64,000 nucleotides of DNA from Sediminicola sp. YIK13 (GTDB lineage: Bacteria; Bacteroidota; Bacteroidia; Flavobacteriales; Flavobacteriaceae): contig NZ_CP010535.1 of assembly GCF_001430825.1 (NCBI RefSeq), positions 3,142,501-3,206,500 on the forward strand, given 5' to 3'. The notes beneath the pieces are model-generated. The model worked only from the letters and a program-made list of their open reading frames with translations, ran no database searches and was not told where the DNA came from. A program made the position numbers and the translations under genes. Positions 37,650 through 45,662 of the stretch are shown here, in pieces; position 1 is the stretch's first letter; every line of letters starts with the position of its first letter.

Positions 37650-39245
37650 ATGGAAGCACTAACGACTTTGAATTTGATTATGATCGGGCTAGGGGGGACC
37701 CTGCTCTTTTTCGGGATGTACCGCCTTACGAAAATGGCTTTTTGGGTCAATGCCTTTTTCCTGTTTTTTGGAGCGTTGGCTGCCTATATGTATTCTGCAA
37801 GTATTCTGTTTTGGTCGGGCCTGTTGCTTCAAGTGATCCTGCCCCTGGGATTGGTAAATACGGTCTTCCTTGTTTTTCTAGATCTGGAAAGAAGGCCCAC
37901 TCGCCTCCCCAAAAAGTATAGGGTGGAATTTCCCCTGGTGAAAGGAAAACTGGCCATCAATAATTTGAGACGGGGCGTTTCCATCATAGGGGCGGCGGGG
38001 AGCGGCAAGACCGAATCCGTGGTCTACAACCTATTAAAACATTTTGCCGAAAACGGATTCTGCGGGGTGATCCACGACTATAAGGATTTTGAGATCACCG
38101 AAATGGCCTATCCTTTGTTCCAAAGGGGAACCCCGAAATTCTATATCATTTCCCTGGAACACATCCATCATAGGGTGAACCCCATAGCACCAAGGTATAT
38201 GGTGGATGAAGAAAGTGTGAACGAGGTGGCCCGGGTGCTTATAGAGAACCTTATGGAACAAAAGGAAATGGGAAGTACTGGCACCACCAAATTCTTCAAT
38301 GATGCGGCAGAGGGGCTCTTGGCCGGGCTCATCTGGAAATTGAAAACAAGTTATCCAGACCATTGTACCCTGCCGCACCTCATTGCTATTTATCAGCTCT
38401 TGGATACGGACAGCCTGATCGCTTTTTTGTCCTCCAACACCACCGCCAAGGCCATGGCCTCCGCCTTTATCAGCGGAAAGGAATCTGAACGCCAGACGGC
38501 AGGCGTAAAGAGCAGCCTGGCCAATGCCCTAAAAAAGATCAGTACCCAAAGGATCTTTATGGCCCTGTCCGCAGACGAGGTGCCCTTGGATATCAATAAC
38601 CCTCAAAATCCTGCGATGGTCTCTATTGTGAACAACCCGAAATTTGAGACCTCCTTTTCTCCCATCATAGCCACCCTGATCCATACGATAACCAAACAGA
38701 TGGCGGTACGGGATATGCTCTCCTCTTTTTTGTTGATGGAAGAGGCGCCAACAATTAGGTTACTTAACATGCACCGAATCCCGGCCACCTTAAGGAGCTA
38801 TGATATTGCCACGGTCTACGTGATGCAGGACAAGGTGCAAAACGATTTGATGTACGGGGATAAGGCAAGCAGGGCCATTTTGGGCAATCTGTCCTACCAA
38901 TTTTTTGGTAAGGTGAACGATCCAGACACTGCCAAATATTACGAACGGTTCTTTGAGATCGTAAAACGGGAAACCAAAAGCGTCAATCAGGGCCACAACC
39001 TAAGTTTCGATACCAGGATTACGACAGGGGAGAAGGAAGTGGCGAAGGTGAGGGCGGATGCTTTCTTTAGGTTACAGGAAGGGGAGTTCATTACCTATGC
39101 GGATGGGAAGGATAAAAAGGTACAGTTCAGAATCCCAAAGATCGACAGGGGCTTGCCTGATGATCAAGAAGTTTTCACCCAGGCGGACCTGGAGATGAAT
39201 TTTGAAAGGATCCATCTGGAGGTCAAAGGGCTTTTTGGGAAGTAA
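37650..39245 (+). CDS. VirD4/TraG-type conjugative coupling protein
   Basis: 531 residues. Two to three N-terminal transmembrane helices (LIMIGLGGTLLFFGMYRLTK, AFFLFFGALAAYMYSASILF, LLLQVILPLGLVNTVFLVFL) are followed by a P-loop ATPase: Walker A GAAGSGKTES at about residues 114-123, GVIHDYKDFE, and Walker B-like FLLMEEAPTIRLL. This matches the type IV coupling protein (MobC/TraG group in Bacteroidota). It links the relaxosome to the Tra channel encoded at 50.3-57.1 kb. Forms an operon with the two mobilization genes. The gene has a higher GC content than the cargo downstream. Confidence 0.9.
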   Translation: MEALTTLNLIMIGLGGTLLFFGMYRLTKMAFWVNAFFLFFGALAAYMYSASILFWSGLLLQVILPLGLVNTVFLVFLDLERRPTRLPKKYRVEFPLVKGKLAINNLRRGVSIIGAAGSGKTESVVYNLLKHFAENGFCGVIHDYKDFEITEMAYPLFQRGTPKFYIISLEHIHHRVNPIAPRYMVDEESVNEVARVLIENLMEQKEMGSTGTTKFFNDAAEGLLAGLIWKLKTSYPDHCTLPHLIAIYQLLDTDSLIAFLSSNTTAKAMASAFISGKESERQTAGVKSSLANALKKISTQRIFMALSADEVPLDINNPQNPAMVSIVNNPKFETSFSPIIATLIHTITKQMAVRDMLSSFLLMEEAPTIRLLNMHRIPATLRSYDIATVYVMQDKVQNDLMYGDKASRAILGNLSYQFFGKVNDPDTAKYYERFFEIVKRETKSVNQGHNLSFDTRITTGEKEVAKVRADAFFRLQEGEFITYADGKDKKVQFRIPKIDRGLPDDQEVFTQADLEMNFERIHLEVKGLFGK

Positions 39246-39830
39246 TTTATCTAGTTTTTTGATTGTACTTTAATGTTTCGCTTTGTACCATTAGCTTTGG
39301 TTGAAAACGAAAGATGTCACCATGCTCTTTGATTTTTTTCTTTCTAAAGACTTTTTTAAGAGGTAATGAAACCGACATAGGAGGTTCATGAATACCTTTA
39401 AAAACAATAAACAAGCAATGAATAAACACTTATTATGCAACCCAACGGTAGTAGGGGAGTGTAATGTGTGTGGAATGGTATTTTATTATCAAATTAGATT
39501 TTCGTAATAGTTTACTTGTTAAAAAAAACATATATTTAAACTATCCTTCATTCCAGAATATAAATTGCTCTATCTATATTAGTATTAGTAGAATAAAGTA
39601 GAAAGCGATTTTAATTTATTTCTGAATGACCAAAAGATGTAAAACGTCTATTTGGACACAATTAAATACAAGCGCAGCATAGCAATACATGACTAGAACT
39701 GATAAAGACTCCTTTATGAACCTACAAATCCATTTTAGGAATATAAATAAAGACAATAGATATGAATTGTCTTAAGAAGTAAACATATCCTTTAATTTAT
39801 TGTATAAGCGAACTAAATTATTATAACATT
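39246..39830. other. Non-coding region between mob operon and cargo
   Basis: About 585 AT-rich bases without a credible gene. It includes the repeat elements at 39293-39479 that recur near 45.4-45.5 kb, and probably the promoter of the 39831 gene. No terminator hairpin was seen after the coupling protein. Confidence 0.5.
39293..39479 (+). repeat. Cargo-flanking repeat, left copy
   Basis: Two conserved blocks: AGCTTTGGTTGAAAACGAAAG (split: AGCTTTGGTT + GAAAACGAAAG) at 39293-39313 and GTAGGGGAGTGTAATGTGTG + TGGAATGGT at 39451-39479. Both recur in the same order and strand at 45396-45527 with a few changes; the spacer between blocks differs in length and sequence. Confidence 0.6.
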
Positions 39831-40391
39831 ATGAAAATCAAAATCGGTACTGACAAATCTAGTTTATATTTAGATATATTGCTTGCTTATTTGGTAAGGG
39901 CAATAAAACATATGGACCTTGGAGAAGGTACTTTATTGTACCCTATTCCACTTGATAAATTTGTGGTTAATAACGCTGATGACATTCCAGAAATTACAAT
40001 TGGTATTGACAAACACATTGAAATGACATTGGAATCTAGTAAGAATGAGGAAAAACATTATAGCCCCAAATTGCATTATTGTAAAGGCTCCGATTTGACT
40101 AAAGCTTCAGAACAATCAATAAACTGGAGTAATATCTTCCATATCAGTGATATGGGGTCAGGGCCTGACGCCAAAATCACCATTTCACCAGATGGGTTTT
40201 TGTATGTAAAATCAGATGATACTAATAAAAACTGTACTATTGATTTAAGATCAGAAGCACCTCCTTTAGAGCGTTATATTGGTTACAGTGCTGTTTTATC
40301 CTTGAATATGGAAACAACGAAAGATGGACACAAAAAACGCTTGTATTTTATCCTAGACCCGTTAATGAAAGTTAGTTCTAATCAAGGCTGA
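39831..40391 (+). CDS. Conserved-looking protein of unknown function
   Basis: 186 residues, no signal peptide or membrane segment, mildly acidic. It starts MKIKIGTDKSSLYLDILLAY and contains IPEITIGIDKHIEMTLESSK and a late RSEAPPLERYIGYSAVLSLN. I do not recognise a domain. It stands four bases before the histidine kinase and is likely co-transcribed with it, so it may be a cytosolic partner of the two-component pair or the first gene of an unknown effector set. Confidence 0.65.
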   Translation: MKIKIGTDKSSLYLDILLAYLVRAIKHMDLGEGTLLYPIPLDKFVVNNADDIPEITIGIDKHIEMTLESSKNEEKHYSPKLHYCKGSDLTKASEQSINWSNIFHISDMGSGPDAKITISPDGFLYVKSDDTNKNCTIDLRSEAPPLERYIGYSAVLSLNMETTKDGHKKRLYFILDPLMKVSSNQG

Positions 40392-40395
40392 TAAA

Positions 40396-42213
40396 ATGTA
40401 TAACACAATTCATTGGCATGCATTGAAATTGGGTTTGCATAAAAAGATCTTGTGGTTTTTTCTCCTATCCTTTGGTTTTGGTTTTTTTGTAAATGCGCAG
40501 TCTCAGCGGAAGGTAGATAGTCTTATTTCTATTTTAGAAACTAAAACAATAACACAAAAAGAGAAAGCTAGACTTTTAAGTAAAATTGCATATCACCATC
40601 CTATACCAATGCAGTCGCTTGACTATGCCAACGCATCTTTAGCAATTGCGAAGGAACTAAACGATGATGAACTAAAAGCAGAAGCATGGGAAGAGTTAAG
40701 CCATGTTGAACGATTGTTGGGTAATAATCCAAAATCGTTTGAAGCTTCTTATAATGCATTACGCATTTATGAAGAACTCAAAATGATAGAAAGACAGGCA
40801 GCATCTTATGTTCAAATCGGATCTAACTACGTTAATGATAAAGATTATCCTTCTGCAATTCTTAATTTAAGCAAGGCTAGTGATATTTACAAAAAAAGTA
40901 ATACTTCAAATTACGCAATAACTTTAGTCAACTTGGGCGAAGCTTATAGGCTATCTGGTGATTTGGACTTGTCTATAGATACCTTTAATGAAGTAATTAA
41001 GCTCAATGACGCACTAAATGATGATTTAATTTTAGCTTATACCTCAGGAAATCTGGGAATGGCATATGCTGCGCAAGGCAAAACTCTTGAAGCTAAGCAA
41101 AAGTTAGAAACTGCTATAGAAATTTTAGTGATTTTGGGCGATCCTTATTCTTTATCTATTTTTTTAGCAGAAATGGGCAATATTTATACTAAAGAGAGAC
41201 AATTAATTAAGGCCGAAATGAAATTTTTAGAAGCCTTGGACTTGGCTAGGCACAATGGTCTAAAAGAGCAAATACGAGATTTTAGTGCATTGTTGTCTAC
41301 ATTTTACGAGAATCAGCAATTATATAAAAAAGCCTTAATCTATAAAAAAGACTTTCAAAAATATCAGGATAGCTTAGTAAATAAAGCTAATATTCAAAAA
41401 ATAGAACAACTTAAAGCAGGTTATGAAATTAATAAACGAGAAACCGAGATTAATTTATTGAATACTATTAATGCCAATCAAAGAAATAAAATGTTAATTC
41501 TTGGTGTTGGTATTTTCATATTCAGTCTTTTAGCCTACATGTTATATAAAAGTAACAAAGCTATCAAAAAGGTAAGCAAACGTGTCTCTGCCCAAAATGT
41601 AATTATAGAAAAACGTGAACAAGAAAAAGCACTCTTACTAAAAGAACTCAATCATCGGGTTAAGAACAATCTGCAAATGATATCGAGTTTATTAAATCTA
41701 CAAAGTCGAGAACTTAGCGGTCACCCAGCTCAAGAAGCCTTGTTAACAGGTAAAAATAGAGTAGAAGCTTTGTCTTTAGTACATCAAAAGCTTTATCAAG
41801 AAGGTATAGAAACAAAAGTGTTCTTAAAAGATTATATAGAAGAATTAGTTCTCGGGCTTTTTTATGGGTATAATATTAGTTTTGAACCAGAACTGGATAT
41901 TGATGATTCTAGTATCTCTATAGACAAAGCCATACCAATAGCATTAATCGTAAATGAAATGGTCGTTAATTCTTTAAAATATGCCTATAATGGCACACCG
42001 TCACCTAAATTTAGATTGGTCCTTAAAAAAGTAAACGATACGCTTGAAATAAATATCAGTGATAATGGCATAGGTTTTACTGAGAAAGAAGGGGCTAAGC
42101 AAAATTCCTTTGGTCTTAAATTAATAAAATCGCTGATTTCCCAATTGGATGGCAGTATGGAAAGAGTCAAAACTAAGGGTACTCATTGGCAAATTATGAT
42201 AAAAAATATTTAA
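40396..42213 (+). CDS. TPR-containing sensor histidine kinase (HisKA_2/HWE-like)
   Basis: 605 residues. An N-terminal hydrophobic segment (ILWFFLLSFGFGFFVNAQ) acts as a signal; residues about 45-330 hold TPR repeats (AEAWEELSHVERLLGNNPKS, AITLVNLGEAYRLSGDLDLS, GNLGMAYAAQGKTLEAKQKL). A transmembrane helix lies near 365-385 (MLILGVGIFIFSLLAYMLYK). The kinase core has an H-box LLKELNHRVKNNLQMISSLL with His420 as the likely phosphorylation site, then HATPase motifs NEMVVNSLKYA and DNGIGF. A periplasmic TPR sensor with HisKA_2 kinase is common in Flavobacteriia. The partner regulator follows at once. Confidence 0.9.
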   Translation: MYNTIHWHALKLGLHKKILWFFLLSFGFGFFVNAQSQRKVDSLISILETKTITQKEKARLLSKIAYHHPIPMQSLDYANASLAIAKELNDDELKAEAWEELSHVERLLGNNPKSFEASYNALRIYEELKMIERQAASYVQIGSNYVNDKDYPSAILNLSKASDIYKKSNTSNYAITLVNLGEAYRLSGDLDLSIDTFNEVIKLNDALNDDLILAYTSGNLGMAYAAQGKTLEAKQKLETAIEILVILGDPYSLSIFLAEMGNIYTKERQLIKAEMKFLEALDLARHNGLKEQIRDFSALLSTFYENQQLYKKALIYKKDFQKYQDSLVNKANIQKIEQLKAGYEINKRETEINLLNTINANQRNKMLILGVGIFIFSLLAYMLYKSNKAIKKVSKRVSAQNVIIEKREQEKALLLKELNHRVKNNLQMISSLLNLQSRELSGHPAQEALLTGKNRVEALSLVHQKLYQEGIETKVFLKDYIEELVLGLFYGYNISFEPELDIDDSSISIDKAIPIALIVNEMVVNSLKYAYNGTPSPKFRLVLKKVNDTLEINISDNGIGFTEKEGAKQNSFGLKLIKSLISQLDGSMERVKTKGTHWQIMIKNI

Positions 42214-42233
42214 ATTTTAAAAATTCATATCGC

Positions 42234-43004
42234 ATGATTCCAAGCATTGCTAGGGTAAAAATACTCATAGTAGAAGACGAAATTTTATTGGCTAATGACA
42301 TTGCGAACAAACTTAGTGATAACAACTACCATATTTTAGGTATAGCAGATACGGTAAAAAAGGCCTTAGAATTTTTAGAAAATAATCAAGATATTGATAT
42401 GGTCTTGATTGATATTATGTTAAAAGGTGAGTTTGATGGTATAGAATTGGCACGTTTTATAAATGAGAAGTATCATATACCATTCCTATTTTTAACCTCA
42501 CATGCAGATAATTATATTGTGGAAAGAGCAAAAAGTGTAAAACCTCATGCCTATTTACTGAAACCTTTTAACGACCGTCAGGTATGTATAGCAATAGAGC
42601 TTGCTTTAAAGAACTTTTCTAATAAAGCGGCAGAAAACGAAATGCAAACAAAAAAACAGTTTGCTGCTACAGAAAATCAGGTACTAAACATTAAGGATAG
42701 CTTATTTCTTAAAAAGAACAATCATTTTGAGCGTGTGCAGCTTCAAGAAATCCTGTATTTAGTAGCAGATAGTAACTATTGTTCGGTTTATACCAAAACT
42801 GATCGTTTTATCTATTCTGTTGGACTCAATAGGATTGAAGAGCAATTACCCACCAGCCGTTTTATGCGTGTACATCGGAGCTATGTGGTTAACATTAACT
42901 CAGTAAGTGGCTTCGAAGGCAATATGCTTTACATCTCCGATACTAAAATTCCTGTTAGTAAGTCTCATAAAGATGAAGTTTTCAGGCTCTTCAAAACTAT
43001 ATAA
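42234..43004 (+). CDS. LytTR-family response regulator
   Basis: 256 residues from the ATG at 42234; an alternative start at 42186 overlaps the kinase gene. The receiver domain shows KILIVEDEILLANDIANKL, LIDIMLKGEFDG with Asp60 as phospho-acceptor, FLTSHAD and LLKPFN with the conserved Lys. The C-terminal LytTR DNA-binding domain (about residues 155-256) includes LQEILYLVADSNYCSVYTK, FMRVHRSYVVNI and VSKSHKDEVF. It should bind direct repeats near target promoters. Likely targets are the two genes that follow, but no site could be placed. Confidence 0.9.
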   Translation: MIPSIARVKILIVEDEILLANDIANKLSDNNYHILGIADTVKKALEFLENNQDIDMVLIDIMLKGEFDGIELARFINEKYHIPFLFLTSHADNYIVERAKSVKPHAYLLKPFNDRQVCIAIELALKNFSNKAAENEMQTKKQFAATENQVLNIKDSLFLKKNNHFERVQLQEILYLVADSNYCSVYTKTDRFIYSVGLNRIEEQLPTSRFMRVHRSYVVNINSVSGFEGNMLYISDTKIPVSKSHKDEVFRLFKTI

Positions 43005-43183
43005 ATCCTTTATCACATTTTAGCTCTTTTAATTAATTGACTTTGCAAATTCCACTTGCTCATTAATTCTAGTACTTCACTAGAATAACCTATCCATTCA
43101 CTCATCTATTTTCTTTGCCAGGTTTTGTTTTTTCAAATTTGATCAAGGAAAAATAAATATTAACTTTTAAATACTTATAAATA

Positions 43184-43885
43184 ATGACAAATTCAGATGA
43201 CAACAACGATGGGCAAGTAAAAAAGTATTATTCAACTAATCATGATGCTACGGCAATTTATGTTACTACTGAAAAAGATCAAAAAATGAATGATGATACA
43301 ATCGCAACATTCAAAAAAGCTTCTCATTTAAACGCCCTACTAACTGAAGCCATTACTAAATCAGGCAGGGATAAATATGATTATGAAGCAGCATATGCCA
43401 TACTCTCAGGTAGTGGATATTTTAGTCTAAGTGAGGCGAAAGATGTCACTTACACCCATACTGATTTTTCAGTAACAATTGATGTTGGAATAATTGCCTC
43501 TATCGTAGGCACTGCAGTTGCGCCTGAAATGGAAGCAGCTTTGACATCTGTAATTCAAGATTTTGGAGGGGCGTTAACTGTAAGCGGAACGGTAGATAAT
43601 GAATCCCAAAAAAAAATGAAAACAATTCTATGGGCGGAAGACGAAATGGGTATTCCGGATGTTTCAATACAAATGTATTTCCTTAGTAGAGATGAAGCCA
43701 AAACATTTATTAAAACTCCTTGTTCTACTTCAACAACAGATGCTCTTACCTTTAATTATCATACGTTTGAAGTTAGGTTTGTTGACCCTGATTGGTTTGA
43801 TACATTTACAGACGATTTTCTTTCTTCAAAAGATCATGACAAACTATTAGCACAATTTATGAATCTTATTCCAAAAACTGCTTAG
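43184..43885 (+). CDS. Unknown protein, possible effector
   Basis: 233 residues, no signal peptide. It begins with a polar stretch (MTNSDDNNDGQVKKYYSTNH) and has one amphipathic or weakly hydrophobic segment (FSVTIDVGIIASIVGTAVAP) with alternating small residues, followed by LTSVIQDFGGALTVSG and a second half with WAEDEMGIPDVSIQMYFLSR. The layout could fit a membrane-active or Evf-like protein, but I cannot assign a family. It lies 180 bases after the response regulator, with its own upstream region, and 210 bases before the next unknown gene. Confidence 0.65.
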   Translation: MTNSDDNNDGQVKKYYSTNHDATAIYVTTEKDQKMNDDTIATFKKASHLNALLTEAITKSGRDKYDYEAAYAILSGSGYFSLSEAKDVTYTHTDFSVTIDVGIIASIVGTAVAPEMEAALTSVIQDFGGALTVSGTVDNESQKKMKTILWAEDEMGIPDVSIQMYFLSRDEAKTFIKTPCSTSTTDALTFNYHTFEVRFVDPDWFDTFTDDFLSSKDHDKLLAQFMNLIPKTA

Positions 43886-43922
43886 ACAATAAATTTGCCA
43901 ATCTTAGGGCTTGTTTTACTTA

Positions 43923-43956
43923 CAATACTCCTGTTCACAAAAAAATGGGAGTATTG
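43923..43956. terminator. Hairpin between two cargo genes
   Basis: CAATACTCC and GGAGTATTG form a nine-base perfect stem with a 16-base loop, 38 bases after the stop of the 43184 gene. There is no T-run after the stem on the plus strand, so it is a weak or non-standard terminator, or an mRNA-protecting stem. Confidence 0.45.
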
Positions 43957-44095
43957 CTTAGCTTAACTATGTAAACTAAATTTAATAGGAATTATTAAAA
44001 CGTATTATTCATATTTTTTACATAAAAATAGTTTAGATGAAATTCCTGAGAGTGACTTTTGAGTATATAGAAAATAAAATTAAATAAAAAATAAC

Positions 44096-44866
44096 ATGAT
44101 TGACAATGTTACTAATTTCTTGCTTAATCCCGCTGCGTTTATTATTGGAAATCCTATTGTTCTAAATTCAATAAATCAAGATTTAATAGGTGGAATTCCA
44201 GCGATTAATAATCTTAGAACCTTTTTCTCACTTTCAACAAATACGGTTCACGGTGTTCCTGGATTGTTAGATTTTCCGACATTACGTATGCAACCTATTG
44301 GTGCCGCTGCAGTTCTCCACCAACCTGGCGGTGGAGTATTAAATACATTAGATGCTATGTATTGTAGAGCCGCCAATGGTGGAGATGCATTTAATATTAT
44401 GCCTTTCTGCGACATTTCATCAATTCCAGCTGCAGCAGATGCTCATATTCTATTTACCACTGGTATGAATGGGTGTTCAATGATTATTGTATCTGCTGTA
44501 CCAGCTGGTGCAGCGCCATTAGCGCCGGGTAGTTGGCGAATACTTCATGATCACGATCATCGTAGCATAGCAGCATGGCTCGCAGCAGGTTACACAGTAC
44601 AATTTGCATGCTATGCTGATGTAGCTGAGGCAGGTATCTTAGGGCCTCATATACATAGTTACAATCCAAATAATTATCCTTGGGGTTATGATGCAGGGGC
44701 TCACTTTGGTTTCGCACTACGAATTGTAACAAATTTTCTCTATTGGGACGGAGTCAATTGGAGTTTTAATAGTCGTCATTATCACGCTTCTGGAATTCAT
44801 ATTTTGGATATTGATTCACCTCCAGCCTTGGCCGGGCCAACAAGTACCCAGACAATTATAATTTAA
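44096..44866 (+). CDS. Unknown protein with CNF1-like Cys/His pattern
   Basis: 256 residues, no signal peptide, rich in Ala, Ile, Asn and Pro. The central part reads ILFTTGMNGCSMIIVSAVPA, then GSWRILHDHDHRSIAAWLAA. A Gly-Cys-Ser at Cys127 on a predicted beta-strand, followed 24-28 residues later by His151/153/155, resembles the Cys-His arrangement of CNF1/BLF1-type glutamine deamidases. The early part (PGLLDFPTLRMQPIGAAAVL) and the late YPWGYDAGAHFGFALR are not recognised. The deamidase idea is a hypothesis; the protein could also be a structural or lectin-like protein. Confidence 0.6.
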   Translation: MIDNVTNFLLNPAAFIIGNPIVLNSINQDLIGGIPAINNLRTFFSLSTNTVHGVPGLLDFPTLRMQPIGAAAVLHQPGGGVLNTLDAMYCRAANGGDAFNIMPFCDISSIPAAADAHILFTTGMNGCSMIIVSAVPAGAAPLAPGSWRILHDHDHRSIAAWLAAGYTVQFACYADVAEAGILGPHIHSYNPNNYPWGYDAGAHFGFALRIVTNFLYWDGVNWSFNSRHYHASGIHILDIDSPPALAGPTSTQTIII

Positions 44867-45662
44867 TTATCTACCAACTTATAAAAAAAGATTAATGCCC
44901 CCTGTACTTACCCGATTGGTGTTTAAAAACAAAAAAATCAAACTGAATGAGCCATGAAAAAACCTTTGGGTAGCATTAATAGGTTATTCCCCAAAAAGAA
45001 CCTTTGACATTCTTAATTCCACCTAAAACCTTTGTATAACTAGTTAATTTTGACTTTTTCGAGAATAATGTTAGTCGGCGTCTATCTAATTAGGAAATAA
45101 AGATGTTCACATAGAGTATGGATAAGTTAGGCGAGTATATAACCTACTATCAAATAGACAATTTTAAATAACTGTCACAGCTATACATTATGCCAAATAG
45201 AACTTAAAAAAGGTTTTTTGAAAAATAATGAGGTAGCAAGTGCTGCAGAAATTTTTATTTCTAAAATTTTGTGCTTTTGAGGCAATCCGATGGATTGGTT
45301 TTGAAAAATTTATTGACGAAAAGCTTCTTGTAATTCCAACACTGGCTAAACTTAAAATACAAAATGTTCTATAATGTTCTGCGTTATGTAACCTGAGCTT
45401 TGGTTAAAAGCGAAAGGTTCTTCTTAAGTTTCTTGAAAAAATTTATTCTAAAAGTTTCTTCAGCAATGTTAATGGAACACTTTTGATACGACGACGTAGG
45501 AGGGAAGTGTAATATGTGTGGAATGGTTTATAAAGTGACTTATTGTCATATTTGCACTATTTATTGAAAGTATTTGTCAGTTACTTAATTCAAAAACAAA
45601 TATTTACAAAATGGTACAACTGTTGATTTAATAAAACTTTAACATTTCAAAAGTTTCATAAT
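44867..45662. other. Non-coding region between cargo genes
   Basis: About 795 bases. It includes the right copy of the cargo-flanking repeat (45396-45527). Near 45290-45370 one frame reads FEAIRWIGFEKFIDEKLLVI then PTLAKLKIQNVL, which is protein-like but has no start, so it may be a gene scrap. The promoter of the large NTPase gene should lie at the right end. Confidence 0.45.
45396..45527 (+). repeat. Cargo-flanking repeat, right copy
   Basis: Blocks AGCTTTGGTTAAAAGCGAAAG (AGCTTTGGTT + AAAAGCGAAAG, 45396-45416) and GTAGGAGGGAAGTGTAATAT + GTGTGGAATGGT (45496-45527) match those at 39293-39479 in order and strand. The copies bracket the 39831-44866 genes. Confidence 0.6.
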
